Source of the DNA: JAEUJZ01 sp964460115 | GTDB lineage: Bacteria > Myxococcota_A > Polyangia > Palsa-1104 > JAEUJZ01 | DNA length: 64,000 bases | Assembly: GCA_964460115.1 (NCBI GenBank) | Contig: CAYWPR010000022.1 | Location: 1-64,000 of the forward strand | Direction of reading: 5' to 3' | In this document: piece after piece, positions 48,855-58,094 of the stretch | How the letters are laid out: each line of letters begins with the position of its first letter | Position numbering within the stretch: position 1 is the first letter of the stretch | Notes under the pieces: generated by a model | What the model was told of the DNA's origin: nothing | Seen by the model: only the letters and a program-made list of their open reading frames with translations | The model's database searches: none | Program-made: the position numbers and the translations under genes

Positions 48855-50128
48855 CGCGTTTTTTGGCAATTCGTCTTGTCGCTGTGCTTTGGGGACTGCT
48901 GCTGGCTCGGCCGGTCTTGGCGCAGGAAAGCAGCGGGTGGACCCTTGCGCGCTATTTGCAAAAGGTCGCTGCGTCGAACTTAGAGCTTTTGGCGCAAAAG
49001 CTGAGCGTGCCTATTGCCGAAGCGCAGATTTCCATCGCACGCATGTTTCCCGATCCGCAGCTTAGCGCCGGAGTCGCCCAGGTCGATGTGTCGGGGCAGG
49101 GAGCGCCGCTTATCAGCACGCTGGGAGTCACACTGCCCCTGGAAATTGGCGGCAAACGGGGCGGCCGCATCGCAGTCGCCGCGTCCGAGGCCGCCGTGGC
49201 CCAAGCGAACTTTCAGGATTTTTTGCGCGTGCTACGAGCGGATGCCGCCGGCGCCTATATCGACGCGCTTTACAATCGACTGATTCAAACGCGCAAGCAG
49301 CGCACTTTGGAAAGCTTAGAAAAACTCGTTTCCATCAATCAGCAGCGGCTGAAAGTCGGCGACATCGGTGAGGTACCGCTTATGCAGTCGCGCGTCGAAG
49401 CCGAACGCTTTCGCGGCGAAGTGCTGGCGGCGCAGGCCGAGGTGCGGGCCGCCGAGCTCAAGATGACGCAGTTTTTGGGCCAGGCGCAGCCCGTGGAACT
49501 TGGACCTGTAGCTGTTTTCGGCGATTTGCGCATTTCCGAGCGGCTTTTTGACGAGAACAAGCTAGTCGAGCAGGCTCGGACGCAGCGGCCGGACGTCTAT
49601 GCGCAGCAGCTGGGCCAGCAAACCGCTCGAGCCCGCACTGCATTGGCGCGCGCCAATCGCTATCCCGACACGAGCCTCACGCTGAGTTGGCAGCGCAGCT
49701 TGAACAGCGATATTTTTCAATCGCCGCAATATGACGGACTGACCGCTACCGCCAGCCTGGCTTTGCCGTTTTCACGCGTCTACCACGGAGAGCTCGATGC
49801 CGCACGCCACGGCCAGGCGCGCGCTGCCCATCAGCTTGGCAGCGTCGCGCTGCGCGCCGAAATCGAAGTGCGAACCGCGCTTGTGCGTTATCGCGCCGCG
49901 GCCGCGCAGGTAAAGCTTTACACCCAAGATGTGCTTGCCGATGCCGATCGAGTACACGCCGCCATGCTTTATACCTATCAGCACGGCAGCGCCACTTTGC
50001 TGGAAGTTCTAACCGCGCAGCGCACCGTCGATGAAATCTATTTGGCCTACTACAATGCGCTTGCCGAGCACGCACATCAGCTCGTTCTCGTCGAGCAAGC
50101 CGCAGGAATCTGGGATCTGGATTTTTAA
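48851..50128 (+). CDS. czcC: CzcC/TolC-family outer-membrane efflux protein
   Basis: The trimeric outer-membrane channel of the metal efflux system. The 425-residue protein has a signal peptide (LVAVLWGLLLARPVLA), then two repeats of the outer-membrane efflux (OEP) fold, each with long helices (AEAQISIARMFPDPQLSAGV and ARTALARANRYPDTSLTLSW mark equivalent positions) and a final helical part (RTALVRYRAAAAQVKLY, LLEVLTAQRTVDEIYLAYY). The arrangement adaptor, pump, channel (BAC) in one operon is typical. GTG start overlapping the czcA stop. Confidence 0.9.
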   Translation: MTRFLAIRLVAVLWGLLLARPVLAQESSGWTLARYLQKVAASNLELLAQKLSVPIAEAQISIARMFPDPQLSAGVAQVDVSGQGAPLISTLGVTLPLEIGGKRGGRIAVAASEAAVAQANFQDFLRVLRADAAGAYIDALYNRLIQTRKQRTLESLEKLVSINQQRLKVGDIGEVPLMQSRVEAERFRGEVLAAQAEVRAAELKMTQFLGQAQPVELGPVAVFGDLRISERLFDENKLVEQARTQRPDVYAQQLGQQTARARTALARANRYPDTSLTLSWQRSLNSDIFQSPQYDGLTATASLALPFSRVYHGELDAARHGQARAAHQLGSVALRAEIEVRTALVRYRAAAAQVKLYTQDVLADADRVHAAMLYTYQHGSATLLEVLTAQRTVDEIYLAYYNALAEHAHQLVLVEQAAGIWDLDF

Positions 50129-50135
50129 AGCGCTG

Positions 50136-50918
50136 TCATTTGGCGGGCGCCGTACTTTTTTTGCGCAGAGTCGCTTCGCGGTAGGCGTTTACGACGGCCA
50201 GAACCTCTGGACTTTGCCATTTGGCCCACAGCGGATCCGGTCCGTTTGCGCGGGCTTTGGTCATGCGCAAAAGGGCTTCGCGCCGCAGGCCTTCTTTGGT
50301 CGTGGCAAATGCCGTTTGCGGATGGGCTCCAAGTTCCGCGGCAAGCTGCAATGCGCGGTCTAAAAGAGTATCTGCGGAATGCAGCTCATCAACGAGCCGC
50401 CGTGACAGGGCGGCGCCCACTTCATAATTTTGGCCGCGATACAAAAGCTCGGCCAGATACGGACCTTGAAATGCATAGCGGATGATTTCGAGCGCCGAGG
50501 TCGGAAAGGGAACGCCGACATGGATCTCGGTAATTCCGAATTTGCCGCCGCTGTCACTCATGAGCCGAAAATCGGCCGCGGCCGCCAGCACTGCGCCACC
50601 GGCGATGGCGTGACCATTGATGGCGGCGACGACCGGAATTCTAAGCGCGAAAAGCGCGGTCATCGCGTCATCAAAAGCCTGCACGAACGCTTCCGCTTCC
50701 GCTTTTGGGTAGGCAAAGACTTCAAAAAGATCGAGACCGGCGGAAAAAAACCGACCTTGGCCGCTAAGCACAAGGGCACGGGTTTCATCTTGCGAAATCC
50801 GCTGCAAAACCGCCAAAAGTTCGGTCATAACCGCCAAATTCAGCGCATTGGCGGGCGGACGCTCAAAGCGCAAAACCGCGGTGGTGCCGTGTCGATTGAG
50901 GGATAAAAACGAAGCCAT
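50136..50918 (-). CDS. enoyl-CoA hydratase/isomerase family protein
   Basis: A crotonase-fold enzyme of 260 residues acting on acyl-CoA. Oxyanion-hole segments are GQGRFFSAGLDL (about 60-72) and NGHAIAGGAVLAAAADFRL (about 105-123); the catalytic acid region reads FGITEIHVGVPFP, with Glu in EIHVG in place of the more common PE. The C-terminal helical part is normal. Substrate is not certain: it could be fatty acid, amino acid or aromatic degradation, and no other beta-oxidation genes are nearby. The start is the ATG at MASFLSLNRHG; longer forms lack support. Only seven bases separate its stop from that of czcC. Confidence 0.88.
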   Translation of the reverse strand: MASFLSLNRHGTTAVLRFERPPANALNLAVMTELLAVLQRISQDETRALVLSGQGRFFSAGLDLFEVFAYPKAEAEAFVQAFDDAMTALFALRIPVVAAINGHAIAGGAVLAAAADFRLMSDSGGKFGITEIHVGVPFPTSALEIIRYAFQGPYLAELLYRGQNYEVGAALSRRLVDELHSADTLLDRALQLAAELGAHPQTAFATTKEGLRREALLRMTKARANGPDPLWAKWQSPEVLAVVNAYREATLRKKSTAPAK

Positions 50919-51060
50919 CGGCAAATCATAGGCAGATACCTGGCAAGTTGGTAGCCCCGCCCTAAGCTTCCTCGTCCCTTGCATCTCACAGGCCAGGCGC
51001 TGCGCGGGTTGCGCGTTGCATATTATCAGGGCAAGGTGATACCGTCGTTAACACCACCTC

Positions 51061-53316
51061 ATGCAGCAAGCGCAACAACTCGGCCGTTATCATTTGCTCG
51101 ATAGGGTGGCGTTCGGTGGCATGGCCGAAATCTTTCGCGCCAAAACCGCTGACGCACAGGGACGCCTACACCTGGTCGCGGTAAAACGTGTGCTGGCCCA
51201 TCTTGGCGAAGACGATGAGTTCATTCAAATGCTCATCGACGAGGCTCGTCTGACCGCGATGCTGAAGCATCCCAACATCGCGCGCGTCTACGAATTTTGC
51301 CGCACGCCTCAGGAGTACTTCATTTCGATGGAGTATGTCGACGGCAAGGATCTGCGAGCGGTGCTGGAAAAAGCGCGGCAGAATCAGGAATGGCTGGGCG
51401 AAGATCTGGTCGCTTATATCTGCATGCATGTGGCGCGCGGACTGCATGCTGCGCATATCCAAAAAGATCGCGAAGGCCGGCCGCTGAAGATCGTCCACCG
51501 CGATGTGTCGCCTTCGAATGTACTTTTGTCGTACGCCGGCGAGGTCAAGCTGTGTGATTTCGGCATTGCCAAGGCGTCGATGTCGAGCTCGCAAACCAAA
51601 ACCGGAATCATCAAGGGCAAGGTCAAGTACATGTCGCCCGAGCAAGCGATGGGGCGAAACAAGCTCGATTGCCGCTCGGATATTTTTTCGCTGGGTTCTC
51701 TGCTGTACGAAATGCTGGCTTTGCAGGCCCCTTTTTCGGCAGGTACTGAGATCGAACTTCTGTTCGCAGTGCGCGATGCGCGCAAACGTCCGATACGCGA
51801 AATTCGTTCGCATCTAAATCCGCATCTAGAAGTCATCATCGAGCGGGCGATGAACAAATCGCGTTCGCAGCGTTTTCAGGCGGCTGAAGAATTCGCCACG
51901 TCGCTGCAAGACTTTCTGGATACCAATTATCCGAACTACGGTTCGGTGCAGCTAGGCCGTCACTTGCAAAAGACTTTCGAGCGCGAGCGCGAACGCGAAC
52001 TGCGTACCCTGGATGAATTTGTCATCGCCGGAGGCAGCGCCGAAGGAGTGGGTGAAAATCTGCTTGCCGATGTGCTCGGTCCCGATGCCGAGTATACACA
52101 GTTTACCGCCGCCTTCTCGCAGCCGACCCCGGGACTTGTCGATCTGAGCATGTCGGGGATTTTGCTTGAGAATGCTCCAAATCCGATGCAGCAGATGCGC
52201 TCCCTGGCCGTGGTGCCCATGCCTGGGATTGATGAGAGCGACGGCTTTGATAACTGGACCACTACCGAGAAACCGCGTTTTTCGGCCGCAGATTTGGATT
52301 TGGGCGGAAGCGACGAGCAGGCGACCAAAATCCTTTTCAAAGACAGCCTGCATGCGCAGGAGACGGCGATTTTGTCTCGGCAGCAGGTGGATGCGTTCAT
52401 TGCCGAGCGGCAGAGTGCGGTCGCGCCGCCTGCCCCTCACTCGCTGGCCGATGAACCGGAATTGCATGAGGCTTCGACGCAGATTTTAAGCATGAAGAGC
52501 CTGCCGCAGGATCTGCGCGAAGTCCTACAAGGGCGGGCCCAGCGGCCGAGCGCCGCGGCACAAGCGGAGCCAGCGACGGTTCCCGCCGAGCGTCTGCCAG
52601 CGGTGATTCTGAATTTGCCCGACGGCGACCTGCACGAGGCCCAAACCGCCTACATCCACTTGAACCAGCCGGCGGCAGTGCCCAAAAGCGAGTCAGGCAA
52701 AACGGAACCAACGCCTGCCCCGCCTGTACGTCCGCCATCGGCGCCGGCGCTGGGCGCTGTCGCCGCTCCGTCGCGATCCGTTGAAGCGGCAGCGGTACCC
52801 TCGGTGTGCAGCGTCGAAGCAGCAGCGGTGCCCGCGGCCCTGGTGGTTGCTGCGGATACGGCGACGCCGGAATTGCCCGATGCTACGCCGCTACAGGCGC
52901 CAAGCCTTCTAGATGATTGGGAAGATTTGCCCCACCTCGACAGCACTATGATCTCGCTTGGCAGTAGCCAGCACGCCGATCGAGCTGCTGCGCCGGTGCG
53001 GCCTGCGGCGGTGGTGACGGACCAGGGCGACCTGCCGACAGTTCCGCCGCAGCCATCCATCTTTGATGTGGAAGACGACGGGCAAAACACCATCGCCAAC
53101 ATTGCACACAGCATCACGGCTCCTGCAGGGCAGTTCGACGAGCTGCCTACGCCGCAAAAGCTGCCTCCGGCTTTGCGCGATTTGGGAATCGATGCGCACG
53201 CCGACTTTGACGAAGATACAAACAAGGGAGGCCTGCCGCGTGGCCTCAACCCAAGCGCCCATAACGTCGATGCTGCTCAGTTTTTGTCAGACGATGATTT
53301 AGAACCTATCGACTGA
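51061..53316 (+). CDS. cytosolic Ser/Thr protein kinase with long disordered tail
   Basis: A 751-residue Hanks-type kinase. The kinase domain (about 7-280) has AFGGMAEIFRA as the glycine loop, AVKRV lysine, the HRDVSPSNVLL catalytic loop, CDFGIAKA and the KVKYMSPEQAMG segment. The HRDVSPxN variant is common in myxobacterial kinases. The remaining 450 residues have no membrane helix and are acidic and Ala/Pro-rich, with short recurring motifs (EATKILFK / EASTQILSMKSL / EAQTAYIHL) that may be docking or phosphorylation sites. It is convergent with the GltJ-like gene, with 14 bases between the stops. Confidence 0.9.
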   Translation: MQQAQQLGRYHLLDRVAFGGMAEIFRAKTADAQGRLHLVAVKRVLAHLGEDDEFIQMLIDEARLTAMLKHPNIARVYEFCRTPQEYFISMEYVDGKDLRAVLEKARQNQEWLGEDLVAYICMHVARGLHAAHIQKDREGRPLKIVHRDVSPSNVLLSYAGEVKLCDFGIAKASMSSSQTKTGIIKGKVKYMSPEQAMGRNKLDCRSDIFSLGSLLYEMLALQAPFSAGTEIELLFAVRDARKRPIREIRSHLNPHLEVIIERAMNKSRSQRFQAAEEFATSLQDFLDTNYPNYGSVQLGRHLQKTFERERERELRTLDEFVIAGGSAEGVGENLLADVLGPDAEYTQFTAAFSQPTPGLVDLSMSGILLENAPNPMQQMRSLAVVPMPGIDESDGFDNWTTTEKPRFSAADLDLGGSDEQATKILFKDSLHAQETAILSRQQVDAFIAERQSAVAPPAPHSLADEPELHEASTQILSMKSLPQDLREVLQGRAQRPSAAAQAEPATVPAERLPAVILNLPDGDLHEAQTAYIHLNQPAAVPKSESGKTEPTPAPPVRPPSAPALGAVAAPSRSVEAAAVPSVCSVEAAAVPAALVVAADTATPELPDATPLQAPSLLDDWEDLPHLDSTMISLGSSQHADRAAAPVRPAAVVTDQGDLPTVPPQPSIFDVEDDGQNTIANIAHSITAPAGQFDELPTPQKLPPALRDLGIDAHADFDEDTNKGGLPRGLNPSAHNVDAAQFLSDDDLEPID

Positions 53317-53330
53317 GCGGCGCATTAGGG

Positions 53331-54974
53331 CTAAAGGGGCAGGGTGAAGCGAGCTTTGTAGGCTTTCTTGCCGGCGCCTTTTGGAAACTTCCATTTCTTG
53401 ATGGCTTTGGCGACGCACTTGCCGATTTTGCCATCCGCGGCCGGGCCTTCCAGATTTACCGCGCTGGCTTTGCCTTTGGCGGTCACGGCGACTTCAACTT
53501 TGAGTGCGGCCTCAGCATCGGCTTTTTTGTGAGCTTTGGCCGCGCACTTGTCTATAGCCGCCTTTCCGGTACTTAGCAGCGATTGATAGGCGGCATCATC
53601 AAGCCCTTCGTGCAAAGCGCTGTCATCTGCTTCTTTGGCTGCGGTTTTGGCGGCCGCGACCGCCGGCGGCGCAGCGGCCAAAGCGGCGGTCCCCGCGTCT
53701 GCCGAAGGACCGGCATCGGCCCCGGTTCCCGCATCCAGCTTCACCGTGGCCACATCGGCAAAAGGCACCGCGGTTTTGTGGGTTCTGGTTAAAAGCCAAT
53801 AGCCGCCAGCGCTGCCGAACGCTACAACCAATCCCAGGGCTGCAAAGAGCAGCCGCTTGGATCTTTTTGCCCCAGGCGACGTCGGCTGCGTCACTGCTCC
53901 TGCTGCCGCATTGCCACCAAACTCTAGCGCCGCGACCACCGAAGGCTCGGGCGAGGACAAATGCGGTTGATCGGCGCTGCGCGGACGAGCGGCTGTACCG
54001 GCAAGGGAAGGGGCCAAAGGTGGCGGTACCAAAGTCGGCGCTGGCTCGGAGCGCAGCGTCGGCAGCTCTGGCAACTGCGGCGGCAGCCCCGGCCGCACCG
54101 GTTGCCGTTCCCCTGAATGTGAAGCGGCAACAAGCGACCGCGGCAATAGTTCCGGCGGCGGCAAGGTCTTTGACAGCGCTGCCTCGGTCTGCTCGGACAT
54201 TGCTTTAGGCGGCGCGGCTTTGAAGGGGGGGGGCGGCAGCTTTGGCGGTGGCGGCTTTGGCGGCTGGGCTTTGACAGGCGGGCTAGCCTGAGCCAGAGGC
54301 GGCTGTACGCTAGATGGCTCGGGCATCATCTCTAGCGCGCTCGACTCGACGCTGAGCATCCAGGCATCCTGCACGTCCTCTTCCATGTTCAGAAGATCGG
54401 ACGGCAGGTTGAGCGCACTCATTTGCGTCGCATCGCTGTTTTCGGGTGCCGAGCGTGAAGATGCCAAAGACGCGGAGCGCGCCGAGGCCGGAGGGGCTGC
54501 GCTTGCTGAACTAACGGCGCTGCGTGCTGTTCCGCTGCGTGATTTTTCCAGGGCGGCTTTGACTTCGGGAACGGCGTCCGCCGCTTTCCAGCCCTCAAAT
54601 CCTTCTCGCCAAACGAACAGCTCTACCGAGGTATTGGCCAGCTCTAAAACCCGATGCGCCAAATCCTCAATCGGCATCGGCCCGTGCTGGTTGCCATCGA
54701 TGGAAAGGTGCCATTCCTCTGCTGGTTCCGCCGCTGCTTGCTTGCCGGCGAATTCAGACATGACGCCAATCATCGTCGAATCGTTGCTGTCGCTGCTGTT
54801 TCTTTCGGGCGCCTTAAGCGGTTGCGGCTCGGCCGTGCGCGCGGTGCGTACGCCGCCTTCGCTGACCGAGATGAGGCAACTGCAGGTTTTGCAGCGAATC
54901 TTTAGAATCTTGCCGCGAACTCGTTCGACGGGAATCGAATACTTGGTTTGGCACTGCTCGCATGCAAACCGCAT
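53331..54974 (-). CDS. GltJ/AgmX-like protein: zinc ribbon, GYF, membrane helix, periplasmic C-domain
   Basis: The 547-residue protein has the layout of Myxococcus GltJ (AgmX), an inner-membrane gliding-motility protein that contacts MglA. An N-terminal MJ0042-type zinc ribbon (Cys5, Cys8, Cys28, Cys31) is followed by a GYF_2-like domain (EEWHLSIDGNQHGPMP ... VWREGFEGWKAADAVPEV, about 86-140), long Pro/Ala/Ser-rich linkers, a single membrane helix (about 368-388), an Ala-rich periplasmic linker and the AgmX/PglI-type C-terminal domain (KIGKCVAKAIKKWKFPKG). No other glt or agl genes are in the window. A clear AGGAG precedes the start. Confidence 0.8.
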   Translation of the reverse strand: MRFACEQCQTKYSIPVERVRGKILKIRCKTCSCLISVSEGGVRTARTAEPQPLKAPERNSSDSNDSTMIGVMSEFAGKQAAAEPAEEWHLSIDGNQHGPMPIEDLAHRVLELANTSVELFVWREGFEGWKAADAVPEVKAALEKSRSGTARSAVSSASAAPPASARSASLASSRSAPENSDATQMSALNLPSDLLNMEEDVQDAWMLSVESSALEMMPEPSSVQPPLAQASPPVKAQPPKPPPPKLPPPPFKAAPPKAMSEQTEAALSKTLPPPELLPRSLVAASHSGERQPVRPGLPPQLPELPTLRSEPAPTLVPPPLAPSLAGTAARPRSADQPHLSSPEPSVVAALEFGGNAAAGAVTQPTSPGAKRSKRLLFAALGLVVAFGSAGGYWLLTRTHKTAVPFADVATVKLDAGTGADAGPSADAGTAALAAAPPAVAAAKTAAKEADDSALHEGLDDAAYQSLLSTGKAAIDKCAAKAHKKADAEAALKVEVAVTAKGKASAVNLEGPAADGKIGKCVAKAIKKWKFPKGAGKKAYKARFTLPL

Positions 54975-55201
54975 GAATCAAGGCTCCTACTGCAAAGCGC
55001 GCGAGCGCGGCGTCAAAAGCTGCGGGCATTGGCAGGGGACTAGGGGGGCGTAGCACTGGATCAGCGGTGTCATGATGTGTATTAGGCCATACTATAACGC
55101 AAAAACCTTAATGAACGGTAGCCTGCGGCCTTGGCAAATCCTGCTGATTTGAATTTGTTTGGCCCCGCTTTGGGTCCAATTTGAGCAATGCTGCGCAAAC
55201 T

Positions 55202-56434
55202 ATGTCTTGGACCGCCGCTTCGTCTGCTGCTCCTGCCGCCTCTACCATGGTTGTTTACGATCGTCTGACCCATGATCTGGCGGCTTACTATGATGAGCTG
55301 CGCGCCTTGCGCACACGGCGACAGCTTCTGAAAAGCCCCCTTTACGCCAAAATTCACGACGAGCTTTTGCGTGTGCTAAACGGTGTCGAACGCGGCGGCC
55401 CCGCCACGCCCTATGCTTCTGCATCGAAGCCGCTGGCTGCGCCGCTGCGCGCGGTGGCGTGGAACATTCAGCGGGGCATGCATTTTGATGCGCTGCTTGC
55501 AGTCTTGCGCGAGCATCCGCTCTTGCGTACTGCCGATGTGCTTTTGCTAAGCGAAGTGGACTGCGGCATGGGACGCTCGAAAAACCGCCATGTGGCCGCG
55601 GAACTGGCGGCGGCGCTGGGCATGTATTATGCGTTTGGCGTTTCATATCTGGTTCTCGGCGACGATTTTTTGGAAAACCCGGACGGTCAGCCGAGCACGC
55701 TGGCTTTGGCGGGCGCAGCGGTCTTGTCGCGCTTTCCGCTTGGCAAAGTCGAAAATGTCGATTTGCCAGAGCTGCGCGACAAGTTCTCTTCGCGACGTGA
55801 GAAACGTCTGGGCAAAAAGCGGGCGCTGCTTGTCGAAGTGCTTTTGCCCGATGGGCCTCTGCTTTGTGCGGCGTGCCATTTGGACTCGAATGCATCGCCA
55901 GGGCAGCGGGCCGAGCAGCTCGACGTGCTTTTGGAGCGGGCCCAGACCATGTCGAGTGGCGTGGAGCATCCGCGCATCCTGCTCGGCGGCGATCTGAATA
56001 CATCGACGTATGACGCTTCGGGAAAGCTGGCGCTGTTCGCCGATCTTTTGCACAAATTTTTTGTAACCGGCTTTGATCGCACCGTGGCCGGCTATATGGA
56101 TCCCGAACGCGGCTACGATCGCCCGGTTTTCGACACGCTGTTTCGTCACGGTTTTGCCATCGATGGCTTTAACGATCGCCGCCTTGGCACTTATTTTTAC
56201 GACGTGATGGGCCCGTATGCCGTGCAAAAACTGCACAGCAAAGTGGGCCGCTGGCTGACTCGGCTGCTGCAGTGGCGCTTGCGGCCGTGGAATGGGGTGG
56301 TGCCGGCGCGGCTTGACTGGTTTGCCGGCCGCGGTCTGACTCCGGTCGATTGCGCGGTCATTGATGTGAACCCCAAAGACGGAGCCCCAATCTCTGATCA
56401 TGCTCCCATCTCCGTCGATCTGGCGCTTGAATAG
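55202..56434 (+). CDS. endonuclease/exonuclease/phosphatase (EEP) family protein
   Basis: A 410-residue metal-dependent phosphoesterase of the DNase I/inositol-phosphatase fold. Motifs are AVAWNIQRGMHFDALL, VLLLSEVDCGMG (metal-binding Glu), CAACHLDSN, LLGGDLNTSTYD and the final PISDHAPISVDL with the catalytic Asp-His pair. The first 85 residues are a helical extension not found in the core family. Substrate could be DNA, phosphoinositide-like lipid or a small phosphoester. The ATG lies in a region without a clear ribosome binding site; a TTG 21 bases upstream is in frame. Its last 37 bases overlap the end of radC on the other strand. Confidence 0.85.
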   Translation: MSWTAASSAAPAASTMVVYDRLTHDLAAYYDELRALRTRRQLLKSPLYAKIHDELLRVLNGVERGGPATPYASASKPLAAPLRAVAWNIQRGMHFDALLAVLREHPLLRTADVLLLSEVDCGMGRSKNRHVAAELAAALGMYYAFGVSYLVLGDDFLENPDGQPSTLALAGAAVLSRFPLGKVENVDLPELRDKFSSRREKRLGKKRALLVEVLLPDGPLLCAACHLDSNASPGQRAEQLDVLLERAQTMSSGVEHPRILLGGDLNTSTYDASGKLALFADLLHKFFVTGFDRTVAGYMDPERGYDRPVFDTLFRHGFAIDGFNDRRLGTYFYDVMGPYAVQKLHSKVGRWLTRLLQWRLRPWNGVVPARLDWFAGRGLTPVDCAVIDVNPKDGAPISDHAPISVDLALE

Positions 56435-57186
56435 CGCAGGTCGGCCGCCGGCAGACTGGCAATCGTATGCAGTAGATTGTGCTCGGCGAAGCTGAAGTAG
56501 CTGTGACGCGCAACGACTATATGATCGAGAAGGGGAATGCCCAGCAGATGACCGGCTTGCGCCAGACGGGTCGTCAATTGCTCGTCTTCTAAGCTGGGTT
56601 GCGCTTCGCCGCTTGGATGATTGTGGGCGACCATGGCCGCCGCCATGCCTTCGCGCAGCAGCGGACGATAGACATCGGCGGAGCTGACCAAAACCCGATC
56701 CACCTGACCCAGGGCGGCAATGTGGCGGCAGCGAATGCGGTGCCGCGCATCTAAGCCAAAGACGTGCACGGCCTCTTGCTCGCCTTGGGCCAGATCAACT
56801 TGCAACACTCGCGCCAGATCCGCGGCGCGATGAATATATAGGCCGTAAAGCGGTTCATGCAGCAAGGCTCGACGTCCAAGCTCAAGCGCCGCTTTAAGCT
56901 GGCTGGCCCGCGCGGGTCCGACTCCTTGTAGCTGGCATAGCTCCTGAAGACCCGTGTGGCGCAGACCCGACGGGCCACCGGTCTGATCAAGCAGCAGGCG
57001 CGCTGTACCGAGGGCCGCGCCCGACCCAAAAACCAGGGCCACAAGCTCTTCGTCATTTAGCTTCTCTGGGCCAAAAAAAGCCAAACGTTCGCGTGGTCGC
57101 TCGTGTTTTGGCCGTCGCCGAAAATCGGCAGCAGAGTTGCTAGACAATCGGGCCCGAGCTTTGGGAGATGCTAGTTGGGTGTGCAT
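56398..57186 (-). CDS. radC: RadC-family JAMM/MPN+ protein
   Basis: A 262-residue RadC-type protein: an N-terminal helix-hairpin-helix region (LCQLQGVGPARASQL, about 85-100) and a C-terminal JAMM metal-binding domain with AHNHPSGEAQPSLEDEQL (about 190-207), giving the expected His-x-His ... Asp zinc ligands, and VHVFGLDARHRI before it. The molecular function of RadC remains unclear; the E. coli link to repair was later withdrawn. The start at MHTQLASPKAR is chosen because it avoids overlap with the divergent FGE-like gene; an ATG 51 bases upstream is in frame. Confidence 0.88.
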   Translation of the reverse strand: MHTQLASPKARARLSSNSAADFRRRPKHERPRERLAFFGPEKLNDEELVALVFGSGAALGTARLLLDQTGGPSGLRHTGLQELCQLQGVGPARASQLKAALELGRRALLHEPLYGLYIHRAADLARVLQVDLAQGEQEAVHVFGLDARHRIRCRHIAALGQVDRVLVSSADVYRPLLREGMAAAMVAHNHPSGEAQPSLEDEQLTTRLAQAGHLLGIPLLDHIVVARHSYFSFAEHNLLHTIASLPAADLRYSSARSTEMGA

Positions 57187-57230
57187 TTGGGCTTTTGTCC
57201 GCGCTAAAGCTGCGCTACGAAAACGTTGAG

Positions 57231-58040
57231 ATGCCATCCCTGCAAGCCGTTCTGAGCGGGTTTTTTGCCGCAGGGGCGCTGACGCTGCCCCCTGTCCATG
57301 GCTGGGCCGAAAAAGGCACCCCGCAGGCTGAAATGGTCGTGGTTTTGGCCGGCGAATTTTTCTACGGCGATGATCAAGGAGAGCTCGATGAGCGTCCAGT
57401 GCGTCGCCTGTACCTGCCAAGCTTTGCCATCGATCGAACGGAAGTGACCGTGGGGGCTTATCAGAAGTGCGTCAGCGCCGGTCGCTGCGCGCCGGCCGGG
57501 CAAATCGGCGCAGAGGCTCGATTGCCGATCGTCGGTGTCAGTTTTGACGATGCCAAGGCCTATTGCACTTTTGTTGGCAAGCGGCTGCCGAGCGAGACTG
57601 AATGGGAAAAAGCAGCCCGCGGTTCGCAAGGCCTCGTTTATCCCTGGGGCAATGTCTTCGAATGCGGGCGTGGCAACTTTGGCAATTTCGGCGGCGATGG
57701 CCGCTGTGCCGACGATGGAGCGATAGGGCGGCCGATGCCGGTGGGCAGCTTTCCACGGGGGGCCTCGCCTTATGGACTGCTCGATATGGCCGGCAATGTC
57801 TGGGAATGGGTTTTGGGACGCTACGACTGGAATAAACCGAGGCGGCCGGAATTGCGAGTACTGCGCGGCGGCGGTTGTTGTTCGATTTTTGGTCTGCCGC
57901 GCACGAGCGACCGGTTGGCCCTGCCGGCCACCTACAAAGACGGAGACATCGGCTTTCGCTGCGCCAGCAGCTTGAGCGAATCTTTGACGCCAAAGCAGCT
58001 TGAGATGAAGTCGCGCCCCGCCGAATCGGTACAAAAATAA
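57231..58040 (+). CDS. FGE-sulfatase-domain (SUMF1-like) secreted protein
   Basis: The 269-residue protein has a signal peptide (ALTLPPVHGWA, cleavage about residue 27) and a formylglycine-generating-enzyme-like domain: GEFFYGDDQGELDERP, FAIDRTEVTVGAYQKC, PIVGVSFDDAKAYC, KRLPSETEWEKAARG, YPWGN, YGLLDMAGNVWEW, RVLRGGGCCS and GFRCAS. The true enzyme needs two cysteines spaced about five residues apart near the RGGS motif. Here only an adjacent Cys pair is seen, so it is probably a non-enzymatic member, like many secreted bacterial FGE-domain proteins. Confidence 0.85.
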   Translation: MPSLQAVLSGFFAAGALTLPPVHGWAEKGTPQAEMVVVLAGEFFYGDDQGELDERPVRRLYLPSFAIDRTEVTVGAYQKCVSAGRCAPAGQIGAEARLPIVGVSFDDAKAYCTFVGKRLPSETEWEKAARGSQGLVYPWGNVFECGRGNFGNFGGDGRCADDGAIGRPMPVGSFPRGASPYGLLDMAGNVWEWVLGRYDWNKPRRPELRVLRGGGCCSIFGLPRTSDRLALPATYKDGDIGFRCASSLSESLTPKQLEMKSRPAESVQK

Positions 58041-58094
58041 ATGGCCGACGGAGGAATCTTGACAATGCTGGGAAAATCGTGAGGCTGTCTTCTC

